NCBI GenBank assembly: GCA_900555335.1
Contig: USKU01000054.1
Span: forward strand, 1 to 8,379
Length of the DNA: 8,379 nucleotides
Direction: 5' to 3'
From: an uncultured Atopobium sp.
Lineage (GTDB): Bacteria > Actinomycetota > Coriobacteriia > Coriobacteriales > Atopobiaceae
Shown here: in pieces, positions 1-6,016 of the stretch
How the letters are laid out: the number at the start of each line of letters is the position of its first letter
Numbering within the stretch: the stretch's first letter is position 1
Made by a program: the position numbers and the translations under genes
Notes under the pieces: model-generated
What the model was told of the DNA's origin: nothing
The model's database searches: none
The model's input: the letters and a program-made list of their open reading frames with translations, nothing else

Positions 1-659
1 CAGGCAACGTTATGAGCAATTGCCAGCTTGGCCACGCTTCTCATCATAGGCTCTGGACCGCAGGTATAGATGGCATCCCAAATGCCCTGGCTCAAAGGCT
101 CTTCCAAAGCTGCTGTTACAAAACCCTTGGTACCCTTGGAGCCATCATCTGTTGTGACATAGACGTTCTGTGCGCCTAGCGCGAGAAGATCTTCTTCTCC
201 AAAGAGTTTCTCGGCAGTCTGCGCACCAATAACCGCGTCAAACTCAACGCCAAGCTCAGTAAGCTTGCGCGCTGCAGCGATGATTGGCGTGATGCCCACA
301 CCGCCCGCTACCAGGACACTTCTCTTGCTAGAGGCGTTAAGGCGCCAGGGGCGGCCGCAAGGAGCCGTCATGTCACTGGCGTCACCAGGCTTCATCTGAG
401 AAAGCCTGCGCGTACCCTCGCCTACCGTTGCGTAGATAAGCTCGAGCGTATCGGTTGCTTTATCAGCTAGCGAGAAGGACAGCGGAATGCGAAGAATGTG
501 GCGCTTATCGCCTGGAACATTAACGTTTACAAACTGACCAGGCGCTAGAGACTTACAAAGACCTGGTACCTTGAGCTGGGCTCTATACAGATTCTGAGCA
601 ACCTGAGTATTACTCAGAACCGTAAAGTCAAATACCTGTACATTTCCACGTAGTGGCAT
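1..659 (-). CDS. pyrK: Dihydroorotate dehydrogenase B, electron transfer subunit (3' end cut off)
   Basis: Iron-sulfur flavoprotein subunit that carries electrons from the FMN of the class 1B dihydroorotate dehydrogenase (PyrD) to NAD+ in the cytoplasm. The gene is complete at its start and runs off the left edge after about 219 codons, with no stop in the window. The ferredoxin-reductase layout is visible: an N-terminal beta-barrel with the FAD motif RIPLSFS (residues 57-63), GEGTRRL (80-86) for the cofactor phosphate, AGGVGITPI (118-126) starting the nucleotide-binding domain, and YTCGPEPMM (198-206) near its end. The C-terminal cysteine cluster that binds the 2Fe-2S centre would lie outside the window. 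The ATG at 659-657 shares one base with the TAA of pyrC (TAATG), so translation is probably coupled. Odd point: where the family usually has a GPLG-type segment, this protein reads APCGRPW (99-105). pyrD is expected next but cannot be seen. Other ferredoxin-reductase-like proteins share these motifs; the operon context makes PyrK the firm choice. Confidence 0.9.
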   Translation of the reverse strand, partial: MPLRGNVQVFDFTVLSNTQVAQNLYRAQLKVPGLCKSLAPGQFVNVNVPGDKRHILRIPLSFSLADKATDTLELIYATVGEGTRRLSQMKPGDASDMTAPCGRPWRLNASSKRSVLVAGGVGITPIIAAARKLTELGVEFDAVIGAQTAEKLFGEEDLLALGAQNVYVTTDDGSKGTKGFVTAALEEPLSQGIWDAIYTCGPEPMMRSVAKLAIAHNVA

Positions 660-1966
660 TACTTTTCCCCTCCAGGAACAACTACTTCATTGGCAAGAAC
701 TCGCTTGCCATCAACAAACACATCTGTTGCAACACCATAGAGCTCAGCGCCAATGAAGGCGGAGTTCTTGGACTTGCTCTCAAAATACTCTGTCGTAATC
801 TGAACCTTCTTTTCTGGGTCAAAAAGGGTCAGGTCAGCCTTGTAACCTGCAGCAATCTTAACAGGCGCAAGACGCAGAATACGACGAGGATTAACGGCCA
901 TGGCGCGAACAAGACCAGTGTAAGAAAGCTTATTGGTGCGCACCATATTGGTGACCATCAAAGGCAGCGAGGTCTCAAGGCCAATGCAGCCAAAGTAAGA
1001 GATTTCCCACTCACAGTCCTTCTCGTGAGCTGCATGAGGTGCATGGTCGGTAACAATGCAATCAACTGTCCCGTCTGCAACTGCAGCCTGAAGTGCAAGC
1101 GCATCTTCAGCAGTTCTGAGCGGTGGATTCATCTTAAGGTTGGTGTTATACGTATCAGTGATGTCATCCTCAGACAAGAAGAGATGGTGAGGACAAACCT
1201 CTGCGGTGACAGGCAAGCCTTCCTTCTTAGCTGCACGTACCAGCTCTGCTCCCCTGCCCGTTGAAATGTGGCAGATGTGCAGAGGACAGCCGGTAAGGCG
1301 GCACAGATCAATGTCTCTGGAGATCTCTAGCTCCTCGCCAAGTGCTGGCCAGCCAAACATACCAAGTCGCGTGCTTGCGCGACCCTCGTTAACAACACCA
1401 CCAGCACTGATAGACTCAATCTCACAGTGAGCAGCAACAACGCGGTCAAACTGGGAGACGTACTCCATTACCGTGCGCATCATACCAGCGCTTTGAACGC
1501 CGTGGCCGTCGTCAGAGAATGCTGATGCTCCCTCATCAACCATGTTGCCAATCTCAGCAAGCTCTTGGCCCTTAGAACCCTTGGTTAGAGCACCCATAGG
1601 ACGGACGTGAATGAGACCAACCTCATTGCCGCGGTCAATCTGAAAACGAACAGCAGGACCGTTATCGGTAACAGGATTGGTGTTTGGCATAGTAGCAACA
1701 TCAGTAAAGCCACCATGAACCGCAGCTCTAGAGCCCGTCTCAATGGTCTCTTTGTACTCAAAGCCAGGATCTCTAAAGTGAACGTGCATATCAACAAGGC
1801 CAGGGGTAAGCACCTTGCCTTTTGCGTCAATGACAGTATCACCCTCTTGAGGCTTAACCGTAGCTGCTACTTCGGAAATAGTTTCTCCGTCAATACGAAC
1901 GTCCAGTACCGCGTCGAGATTAAGCTGCGGGTCTACAACACGCGCGCCCTTAAGCAGAAATGCCAT
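659..1966 (-). CDS. pyrC: Dihydroorotase (class I)
   Basis: Zinc amidohydrolase that cyclises N-carbamoyl-L-aspartate to dihydroorotate, the third step of de novo UMP synthesis, in the cytoplasm. It has 435 residues, normal for class I enzymes (about 420-440). Visible motifs are the metal-binding HVHFRDPG (61-68), the substrate-contacting MPNTNP (93-98), the SDDG metal/catalytic aspartate (151-154), the metal histidines in AHCE (179-182) and CHIST (232-236), and the catalytic aspartate in TDHAPH (306-311). All key residues expected for an active enzyme are present, so this is not a pyrC'-type inactive paralogue. The ATG at 1966-1964 is supported by a strong ribosome binding site (GGGAGGAG, within 1980-1973) inside the end of pyrB. 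The two genes overlap by 17 bases. The TAA overlaps the pyrK start by one base. Hydantoinase or allantoinase relatives are unlikely given the motifs and neighbours. Confidence 0.96.
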   Translation of the reverse strand: MAFLLKGARVVDPQLNLDAVLDVRIDGETISEVAATVKPQEGDTVIDAKGKVLTPGLVDMHVHFRDPGFEYKETIETGSRAAVHGGFTDVATMPNTNPVTDNGPAVRFQIDRGNEVGLIHVRPMGALTKGSKGQELAEIGNMVDEGASAFSDDGHGVQSAGMMRTVMEYVSQFDRVVAAHCEIESISAGGVVNEGRASTRLGMFGWPALGEELEISRDIDLCRLTGCPLHICHISTGRGAELVRAAKKEGLPVTAEVCPHHLFLSEDDITDTYNTNLKMNPPLRTAEDALALQAAVADGTVDCIVTDHAPHAAHEKDCEWEISYFGCIGLETSLPLMVTNMVRTNKLSYTGLVRAMAVNPRRILRLAPVKIAAGYKADLTLFDPEKKVQITTEYFESKSKNSAFIGAELYGVATDVFVDGKRVLANEVVVPGGEK

Positions 1967-2885
1967 CAGAGTCTCCTCCCAGAAGCAGATACATTGCGGC
2001 CATGCGCGTCAAAACGCCTGCATTGACCTGGTCAAGAATACGAGAGCGAGCGCAATCGGCCACCTCGCTGTTAATTTCCATACCACGGTTCATAGGACCT
2101 GGGTGGCAGATAATTGCCTCAGGCTTCATCAGCCTGCTGCGGCGCTCATCAAGGCCCCAAAGCCTGTTGTACTCACGGCGAGAAGGAATAGGAGCTCCTT
2201 CCATACGCTCCAGCTGCACGCGAAGCATGTACACGACGTCTACATCGCCAATGACTTCATCAAAGTGTGAGGTCTGATAGCATCCAAACCAACTTGGATC
2301 ATCTACGTGGAATGTTGGAGGTCCTACCAGAACAACCTCTGCACCCATAGTCTTGAGTGCTGGCACCAAAGAGCCAACAACGCGGCTGTGAGAAAGGTCG
2401 CCAACAATGGCAACTTTAAGGCCATCAAGATGCCCAAAGTTCTTACGGATGGTATAGAGGTCAAGCATGGCCTGAGTTGGGTGCTGATGCTTGCCGTCAC
2501 CAGCGTTGATGACTACTGCATCAGTGTGCTCAGTAATCTTCTGCGGTGTACCTGCAAGTCTTGCACGGCAGATAAACATATCAACGTTCATAGCGTCGAT
2601 AGTCTGAATGGTATCTGCCAGAGACTCTCCCTTAACCACAGATGAAGTAGATCCTCCCATGTTTAAAGCGTCAGCAGAGAGGCGTTTCTCGGCAAGCTCA
2701 AATGAGGAGCGAGTCCTGGTGGAAGGCTCCAAGAACAGGTTTACGATAGTGCGGCCACGAAGTGCTGGCACCTTTTTAATGTCTCTGTTGTTTACAGCTT
2801 CAAACGACTGAGCTGTATCAAGAATCTGCTGGATGTCGTTACGCGTCAGGCTGTTTGTATCAATCAAATGTTTAACTGAAAGCAT
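1950..2885 (-). CDS. pyrB: Aspartate carbamoyltransferase catalytic chain
   Basis: Transfers the carbamoyl group from carbamoyl phosphate to aspartate, the committed step of pyrimidine synthesis. It has 311 residues, the usual length of the catalytic chain. The carbamoyl-phosphate motif FLEPSTRTRSSFE (51-63) is intact, followed by SVVKGESL (82-89) with the lysine loop, HPTQ (135-138), the aspartate-domain GDLSHSRV (162-169), LRVQ (221-224) and HPGPMNRG (261-268). The segment usually reading RH after beta-strand four reads CRAR (106-109), so the histidine is an alanine while the arginine is kept. No pyrI regulatory chain is seen next to it, consistent with an unregulated trimer and control by PyrR instead. 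The ATG shares one base with the pyrR TAA (TAATG). The 3' end overlaps pyrC by 17 bases, so the whole block is translated as a coupled unit. Ornithine carbamoyltransferase is excluded by the motifs and the setting. Confidence 0.96.
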   Translation of the reverse strand: MLSVKHLIDTNSLTRNDIQQILDTAQSFEAVNNRDIKKVPALRGRTIVNLFLEPSTRTRSSFELAEKRLSADALNMGGSTSSVVKGESLADTIQTIDAMNVDMFICRARLAGTPQKITEHTDAVVINAGDGKHQHPTQAMLDLYTIRKNFGHLDGLKVAIVGDLSHSRVVGSLVPALKTMGAEVVLVGPPTFHVDDPSWFGCYQTSHFDEVIGDVDVVYMLRVQLERMEGAPIPSRREYNRLWGLDERRSRLMKPEAIICHPGPMNRGMEINSEVADCARSRILDQVNAGVLTRMAAMYLLLGGDSDGISA

Positions 2886-3460
2886 TAGTTTCCTCCCTCA
2901 ATAAAGGGGTCAGAATAGTCAGCTTCGTACAGCAAGACGCAGTCCTGACCATCAATTTCTTTAACATTTAAGCTGACTACCTGGCTCTTTGATGAAGGAA
3001 CATTCTTTCCCACATAGTCAGGTCTAATAGGAAGCTCACGATGACCACGGTCAACTACTACGGCCAATTGAACGCGCTCAGGACGACCATAGTCGATGAG
3101 CGCATCAAGTGCTGCTCTGATAGTTCTTCCTGTCTGAAGAACATCGTCTACCAGCACAACGCTTGTACCTGTAATATCAAAATCGATATTAGTTGCATGG
3201 AGAACCGGTGCGGTATTTCTTCTAAAATCATCGCGATAAAAACTGATATCAAGTGAGCCAACTTTTGGCTTAAATCCGGTAAAACTCAAAATCTTTTCCG
3301 CAAGACGAGAAGCCAAAACCTCTCCACGGCGAACAATGCCCACCAAAGCAACGTTTTCAATTGCATCGTTATTCTCGACAATTTCGTGAGCAATTCGTGT
3401 AAGCATGCGGTCAAGGGACTGCTCATCCACAATGAGAGAGTGCGAACCTTCTTGAGCCAT
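2885..3460 (-). CDS. pyrR: PyrR: pyr operon RNA-binding attenuator / uracil phosphoribosyltransferase
   Basis: Bifunctional protein. In the known family it binds pyr mRNA leaders when UMP/UTP is high and blocks expression, and it has a secondary uracil phosphoribosyltransferase activity. It has 191 residues, slightly longer than the usual 175-185. The PRPP-binding loop VVLVDDVLQTGRT is at 101-113. Family-specific segments are LDISFYRDD (70-78) and the VDRGHRELPIRPDYVGKN stretch (136-153). The ATG at 3460-3458 follows a good GGAGG (3469-3465) at short spacing. It is the first gene of the operon, and its leader carries an intrinsic terminator ending only about a dozen bases upstream of the start codon, so it probably controls its own transcript. 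The TAA overlaps the pyrB ATG by one base. A plain Upp-type enzyme is unlikely because these segments are PyrR-specific and the gene leads a pyr operon. Confidence 0.95.
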   Translation of the reverse strand: MAQEGSHSLIVDEQSLDRMLTRIAHEIVENNDAIENVALVGIVRRGEVLASRLAEKILSFTGFKPKVGSLDISFYRDDFRRNTAPVLHATNIDFDITGTSVVLVDDVLQTGRTIRAALDALIDYGRPERVQLAVVVDRGHRELPIRPDYVGKNVPSSKSQVVSLNVKEIDGQDCVLLYEADYSDPFIEGGN

Positions 3461-3464
3461 AGCG

Positions 3465-3469
3465 CCTCC
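3465..3469 (-). promoter_or_regulatory. pyrR ribosome binding site
   Basis: GGAGG on the minus strand, separated by four bases from the pyrR ATG and only three bases from the end of the terminator T-run. The tight packing means that transcripts reaching this site have already passed the attenuator. Confidence 0.8.
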
Positions 3470-3472
3470 AAT

Positions 3473-3508
3473 AAAAAAGATACCTCACCTGACCAGGCAC
3501 AAGGTATC
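3473..3508 (-). terminator. Intrinsic terminator (attenuator) in the pyr leader
   Basis: Read on the minus strand, GATACCT (3508-3502) pairs perfectly with AGGTATC (3485-3479), with a further short inner pairing CCT (3497-3495) / AGG (3490-3488), followed at once by six Ts (3478-3473). It sits inside the leader, immediately before the pyrR ribosome binding site. It is therefore not the end of the upstream gene but a probable attenuator for the pyr operon. The descending arm contains TCAGGTGAGGT (3492-3482), close to the UCCNGNGAGGY consensus of PyrR-bound RNA loops but with a base-count mismatch. The hairpin and T-run are seen directly; control by PyrR is inferred from family knowledge. Confidence 0.8.
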
Positions 3509-3541
3509 CAAAAGGCAAAACTATGACTATGAGCCTTACGG
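3508..3541 (-). promoter_or_regulatory. Upstream leader hairpin, possible alternative structure to the pyr terminator
   Basis: On the minus strand AAGGC (3537-3533) can pair with GCCTT (3516-3512), and flanking CC (3541-3540) with GG (3509-3508) across a mismatch. The loop contains a tandem direct repeat of CTATGA (plus-strand 3521-3532). The last base meets the first base of the terminator stem, so the two structures are nearly adjacent and barely compete. A further small hairpin, GGTA/TACC, lies at 3541-3553. A clear antiterminator that ties up the terminator arm could not be identified by eye. Confidence 0.35.
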
Positions 3542-3571
3542 GTATCTCGTACCACATTTAAAGACACACAT

Positions 3572-3585
3572 ATTGTACTCGTACA
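3572..3585 (-). promoter_or_regulatory. Candidate pyr operon promoter -10 overlapped by a palindrome
   Basis: TACAAT on the minus strand (3577-3572) matches the -10 consensus in five of six positions and lies about 110 bases upstream of pyrR, giving a leader of about 100 bases. No convincing -35 hexamer is found at 16-18 bases. The -10 overlaps TGTACTCGTACA (plus-strand 3574-3585), a perfect inverted repeat of TGTAC around a two-base centre, which could be a protein-binding site. The promoter call is tentative. Confidence 0.4.
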
Positions 3586-3588
3586 GAC

Positions 3589-3605
3589 CCTAACTTTTGG
3601 TTAGG
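3589..3605 (-). repeat. Inverted repeat between the ABC gene and the pyr leader
   Basis: CCTAAC (3589-3594) and GTTAGG (3600-3605) form a perfect six-base-pair stem with a five-base loop, starting nine bases after the stop codon of the ABC ATPase gene. It lacks a T-run on the minus strand. It may be a weak terminator for that gene, or an upstream element of the pyr promoter. Confidence 0.4.
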
Positions 3606-3613
3606 AATTTTAA

Positions 3614-4717
3614 TTATCTCTTGAGGTGCTCGTAAGCTTCACAAACTTCATCCACAGGACCCAGCATGCGCTGCTTGCCCTTCTCAATCCAAATGGCACG
3701 GTCACAAATGCGCTGGACCAGGTCAATGGAGTGAGAAACCAGAAGAACCGTAACATTATTAGAAGCAACCAGCTCTTTGATGCGGTTCTCGCACTTTTGC
3801 TGGAAGAGGAAGTCTCCTACCGAGAGTGTCTCATCAACAATGAGCAGGTCAGGCTCTGTAACGGTTGCAATTGCAAAGGCAATACGTGCCACCATACCAG
3901 AGGAGTAGTTCTTGAGTGGCATGTCCATAAAGCCCTCAAGCTCAGCAAACTCTACAATCTGGTCAAAGTGCGAGTCAATAAACTCCTTCTTGTAACCAAG
4001 AAGAGCGCCGTTAAGGTAGATGTTCTCTTTAGCAGTCAGTTCCATGTCAAAGCCAGCACCAAGCTCAATAAGAGGCGCAATAGTACCTTTAACCTCACAA
4101 GTTCCCTTAGAAGGCTCAAGTACGCCCGCAATGATTTTGAGCATAGTAGACTTGCCAGAGCCGTTGGTGCCCACCAGGCCAAAAGCCTCGCCACGCTTTA
4201 CTTCAAACGAGATGTCATCAAGAGCCTTGAACTCCTTAAAAGCAACCTCGCCGCGTGCAAAGGCAATAAAGTACTCTTTCAGCGAGTTGAACTGCTCAGA
4301 GGCAATGTTAAAAATCTCTGAAACGCCGTTTACTGCAACAACGGTTTCTGCATCCTCAGCTGGAAGCGGAGGGCGCATAAAGTCATCCTCGCCTGCAACA
4401 ACTACCCAGGCAGTAACTGTCTGAGGGTTGTTGTGTGTGTCAAATGCATCAATGTAGAGATGATAGCGACCAGGCTCTGGGAAGGTATATGTCCACGACG
4501 TATTAGGAATTGAACCACCAAATTGATGCTCTGTGGTATCCCAAAAACCCTCATCCCAACGGTCGTTCAAACTCCACACATAGTGAAATTTAAAGCCCTC
4601 AGGGTCTGCACCAATAATCTTAGGAGTAGCAGTTACAGTCTCTCCTGCACGAATCTCGTGCGTATCCAAGGAAACCTGAACTGACCAGCCTAACTCTTTA
4701 TTTGGTGACTCAGACAT
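3614..4717 (-). CDS. Wzt/TagH-type ABC transporter ATP-binding protein with N-terminal Ig/PKD-like domain
   Basis: Cytoplasmic ATPase half of an exporter for lipid-linked polysaccharide or teichoic-acid-like polymer, judged by family. It has 367 residues. Residues 1 to about 109 are unusual: a tryptophan/tyrosine-rich beta domain with HYVWSLNDRWDEGFW (45-59) and WTYTFPEPGRYHLYIDAFD (75-93), resembling Ig/PKD folds, with no signal peptide. A linker (110-155) leads into the nucleotide-binding domain: Walker A GTNGSGKST (183-191), the family hallmark ELGAGFDMELTAKENIYLNG (218-237), signature YSSGM (271-275), Walker B LLIVDE (291-296) and the switch histidine SHS (328-330). YSSGM plus ELGAGF is typical of the Wzt/TagH/RfbB-type exporters. 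The C-terminal carbohydrate-binding domain of classical Wzt is absent, as the protein ends soon after the ATPase core. No permease lies in the window, so partner and substrate are unknown. The ATG follows AGAGGAG (4728-4722) at good spacing. It lies between pyr and gal genes with no visible functional link. Confidence 0.88.
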   Translation of the reverse strand: MSESPNKELGWSVQVSLDTHEIRAGETVTATPKIIGADPEGFKFHYVWSLNDRWDEGFWDTTEHQFGGSIPNTSWTYTFPEPGRYHLYIDAFDTHNNPQTVTAWVVVAGEDDFMRPPLPAEDAETVVAVNGVSEIFNIASEQFNSLKEYFIAFARGEVAFKEFKALDDISFEVKRGEAFGLVGTNGSGKSTMLKIIAGVLEPSKGTCEVKGTIAPLIELGAGFDMELTAKENIYLNGALLGYKKEFIDSHFDQIVEFAELEGFMDMPLKNYSSGMVARIAFAIATVTEPDLLIVDETLSVGDFLFQQKCENRIKELVASNNVTVLLVSHSIDLVQRICDRAIWIEKGKQRMLGPVDEVCEAYEHLKR

Positions 4718-4747
4718 ACAACTCCTCTAATCAACTATTGCCTGAAC

Positions 4748-4753
4748 AGTATA
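4748..4753 (-). promoter_or_regulatory. Candidate -10 element for the ABC ATPase gene
   Basis: TATACT on the minus strand, about 30 bases before the ATG, would give a short untranslated leader holding the AGAGGAG ribosome binding site. No good -35 hexamer is seen at the matching distance. No terminator is evident after the upstream repressor gene, so read-through from it is also possible. Confidence 0.4.
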
Positions 4754-4793
4754 GCTGATTATGGCGAGAAACCCGACTTTTTAAGAGACTTCT

Positions 4794-5822
4794 CTACTTC
4801 TGTGGTGCCGCTGTAGTGGTACGTACAATAAGCTTTGGAGCAATTCTAATTGCTTCAGGCTCATACCCCGCCTCGGATGCACGTATTGCATGTTCAAGTG
4901 CCACACGACCGCGCTCTAGGAGATTAAAGCGTACGGTGGTCAAAGAGAAGTTTGGCAAATAGTCTTCAAGAGAGTCGTCAACACCAACAACGCTCACGTC
5001 TTCCGGTACGCTCAGTCCCACTTCTTCAAATGCCGCAATGATACCTAGCGCCATCTGGTCGTTTGCTGCATAAACTGCAGTAAAATCACGAGTTTCTCGC
5101 AGTTTTTTACCAATTTCATAGCCACTATTGGCGGTCCAATCGCCAGCTAAAGGTTCAACAATTTCTAACCCATATTCAGACATGGCGTCTCGCCAGCCCT
5201 TCTCGCGAAATTGCGAGTCAATAGAGTATGAAGGACCTGCTACAAAACGGATCTTGCGATGGCCTTGTTCATAGAGGTGGTCAATAACCAGCTTTGAGCA
5301 GCCGTACTGATCTGAGTCAACGGTTGTGCAGTAAGGGTGCTCGTGCATGGTAAGAAGCACTGTTCCAAGGCCCGGCTGCGGTACAAATGATTCAAAGTCT
5401 GATGCCATAAGGCTCATGCTGATAATCATGCCGTCAACAGGAAGATTAGACATACGATGAGAAATGTCCTGCAGGCAGAGGCCGTCGTCAGAGCCTTTCT
5501 CAATCATCGTAATTGCATATTCATGCTCACGAGCAGCAGAGACAATGCCATCGAGGGTTGCCAAGTTACCAAACTCACGAATGTCGTACAGACAGAGTCC
5601 CACCGATTGATACGAGCCAGACCTTAACGACCTGCCTGCAAAGCTTGGCCTAAAGCCCATGGACTCCATTGCGGCCTGGACTTTTTCACGCGTTGCCTTG
5701 CTCACGTTTTGAGCACCATTAGCAACACGAGAAACCGTCTGCTGAGAAACACCAGCGGCTTGCGCAACATCAGCCATTGAAACAGAACGTTTATTTGAGC
5801 TAGAACTATGCGAGCGAGTCAC
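4794..5822 (-). CDS. LacI/GalR-family transcriptional regulator, probable repressor of the divergent gal genes
   Basis: DNA-binding, sugar-sensing repressor of 342 residues, the normal family length. The N-terminal helix-turn-helix is clear: SMADVAQAAGVSQQTVSRVANG (15-36), then KATREKVQAAMESMGFRPS (42-60) and the hinge-like FAGRSLRSGS (61-70). The periplasmic-binding-protein-like sensor domain follows, with VDGMIIS (129-135), the conserved AVYAANDQMALGII (249-262), VSVVGVDDS (276-284) and FSLTTVRF (292-299). The GTG start at 5822-5820 is chosen because GGAGG (5832-5828) lies five bases upstream and the first residues run straight into the helix-turn-helix. It is divergent from galM-galK, and a candidate operator sits directly upstream of its ribosome binding site. 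Galactose or a derivative is the likely effector, but this is inferred from position only. The family is certain; the target is likely. Confidence 0.93.
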   Translation of the reverse strand: MTRSHSSSSNKRSVSMADVAQAAGVSQQTVSRVANGAQNVSKATREKVQAAMESMGFRPSFAGRSLRSGSYQSVGLCLYDIREFGNLATLDGIVSAAREHEYAITMIEKGSDDGLCLQDISHRMSNLPVDGMIISMSLMASDFESFVPQPGLGTVLLTMHEHPYCTTVDSDQYGCSKLVIDHLYEQGHRKIRFVAGPSYSIDSQFREKGWRDAMSEYGLEIVEPLAGDWTANSGYEIGKKLRETRDFTAVYAANDQMALGIIAAFEEVGLSVPEDVSVVGVDDSLEDYLPNFSLTTVRFNLLERGRVALEHAIRASEAGYEPEAIRIAPKLIVRTTTAAPQK

Positions 5823-5827
5823 GAATT

Positions 5828-5832
5828 CCTCC
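5828..5832 (-). promoter_or_regulatory. Ribosome binding site supporting a GTG start
   Basis: GGAGG on the minus strand, five bases before the GTG of the LacI-type gene. No in-frame ATG occurs until the methionine at residue 16, inside the helix-turn-helix domain, so this site decides the start. Confidence 0.75.
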
Positions 5833-5843
5833 GATTATCTGCT

Positions 5844-5867
5844 TGTTTACGTACTCATACTAACAGG
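5844..5867 (-). promoter_or_regulatory. Candidate operator O1 upstream of the LacI-type gene
   Basis: On the minus strand the site reads CCTGTTAG (5867-5860), TA, then TGAGTACGTAAACA (5857-5844). It repeats, in opposite orientation, the site before galM. The 14-base part is an imperfect palindrome centred on CG with TG...CA ends, as expected for LacI-family operators. It lies 11 bases upstream of the ribosome binding site of the regulator gene, so binding there would give autoregulation. The repeat is seen directly; the function is inferred. Confidence 0.6.
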
Positions 5868-5919
5868 CAGATTGGCATAACGCGATAAAATTGCATATAT
5901 AGCAGCAAATTAAACGCTC

Positions 5920-5975
5920 ACGGTAAAAAAATAACCGTTCGGCGAGAAGGACTTTTGACCTGCGCTCTAACCGTT
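5920..5975. repeat. A-rich inverted repeat and TAACCGTT direct repeat in the divergent gal region
   Basis: ACGGT (5920-5924) and ACCGT (5934-5938) form an inverted repeat around an A-rich nine-base loop. TAACCGTT occurs twice in direct orientation, at 5932-5939 and 5968-5975, 36 bases apart. They lie between the two candidate operators and could be half-sites for a second regulator or simply promoter-region sequence. No clear promoter hexamer pair was found here for either direction. Confidence 0.35.
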
Positions 5976-6016
5976 TGCCCCCGCAAAGATACCACTGACT
6001 GAAAACTTAATAATTT

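Noticed and set aside
653..1264. Long plus-strand open frame antisense to pyrC
   Set aside because: A well-supported dihydroorotase occupies the other strand with all catalytic motifs; the plus-strand product is low-complexity and unlike any family.
3286..3567. Minus-strand frame starting at a GTG in the pyr leader and running into pyrR in another frame
   Set aside because: No ribosome binding site before the GTG, it crosses the terminator and most of it overlaps pyrR. The protein has no recognisable features, so it is unlikely to be a leader peptide.
3626..4321. 231-codon plus-strand open frame antisense to the ABC ATPase
   Set aside because: It mirrors codon structure of the real gene; no ribosome binding site or domain is seen.
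4773..4796. Possible terminator after the LacI-type gene
   Set aside because: AGAG/CTCT is only a four-base stem followed by TTAAAAAG, with no T-run on the minus strand. Too weak to call.
5955..5960. TTGACC as a -35 element for galM
   Set aside because: No -10-like hexamer at 16-18 bases downstream (the region is C-rich), and it lies far from the galM start.
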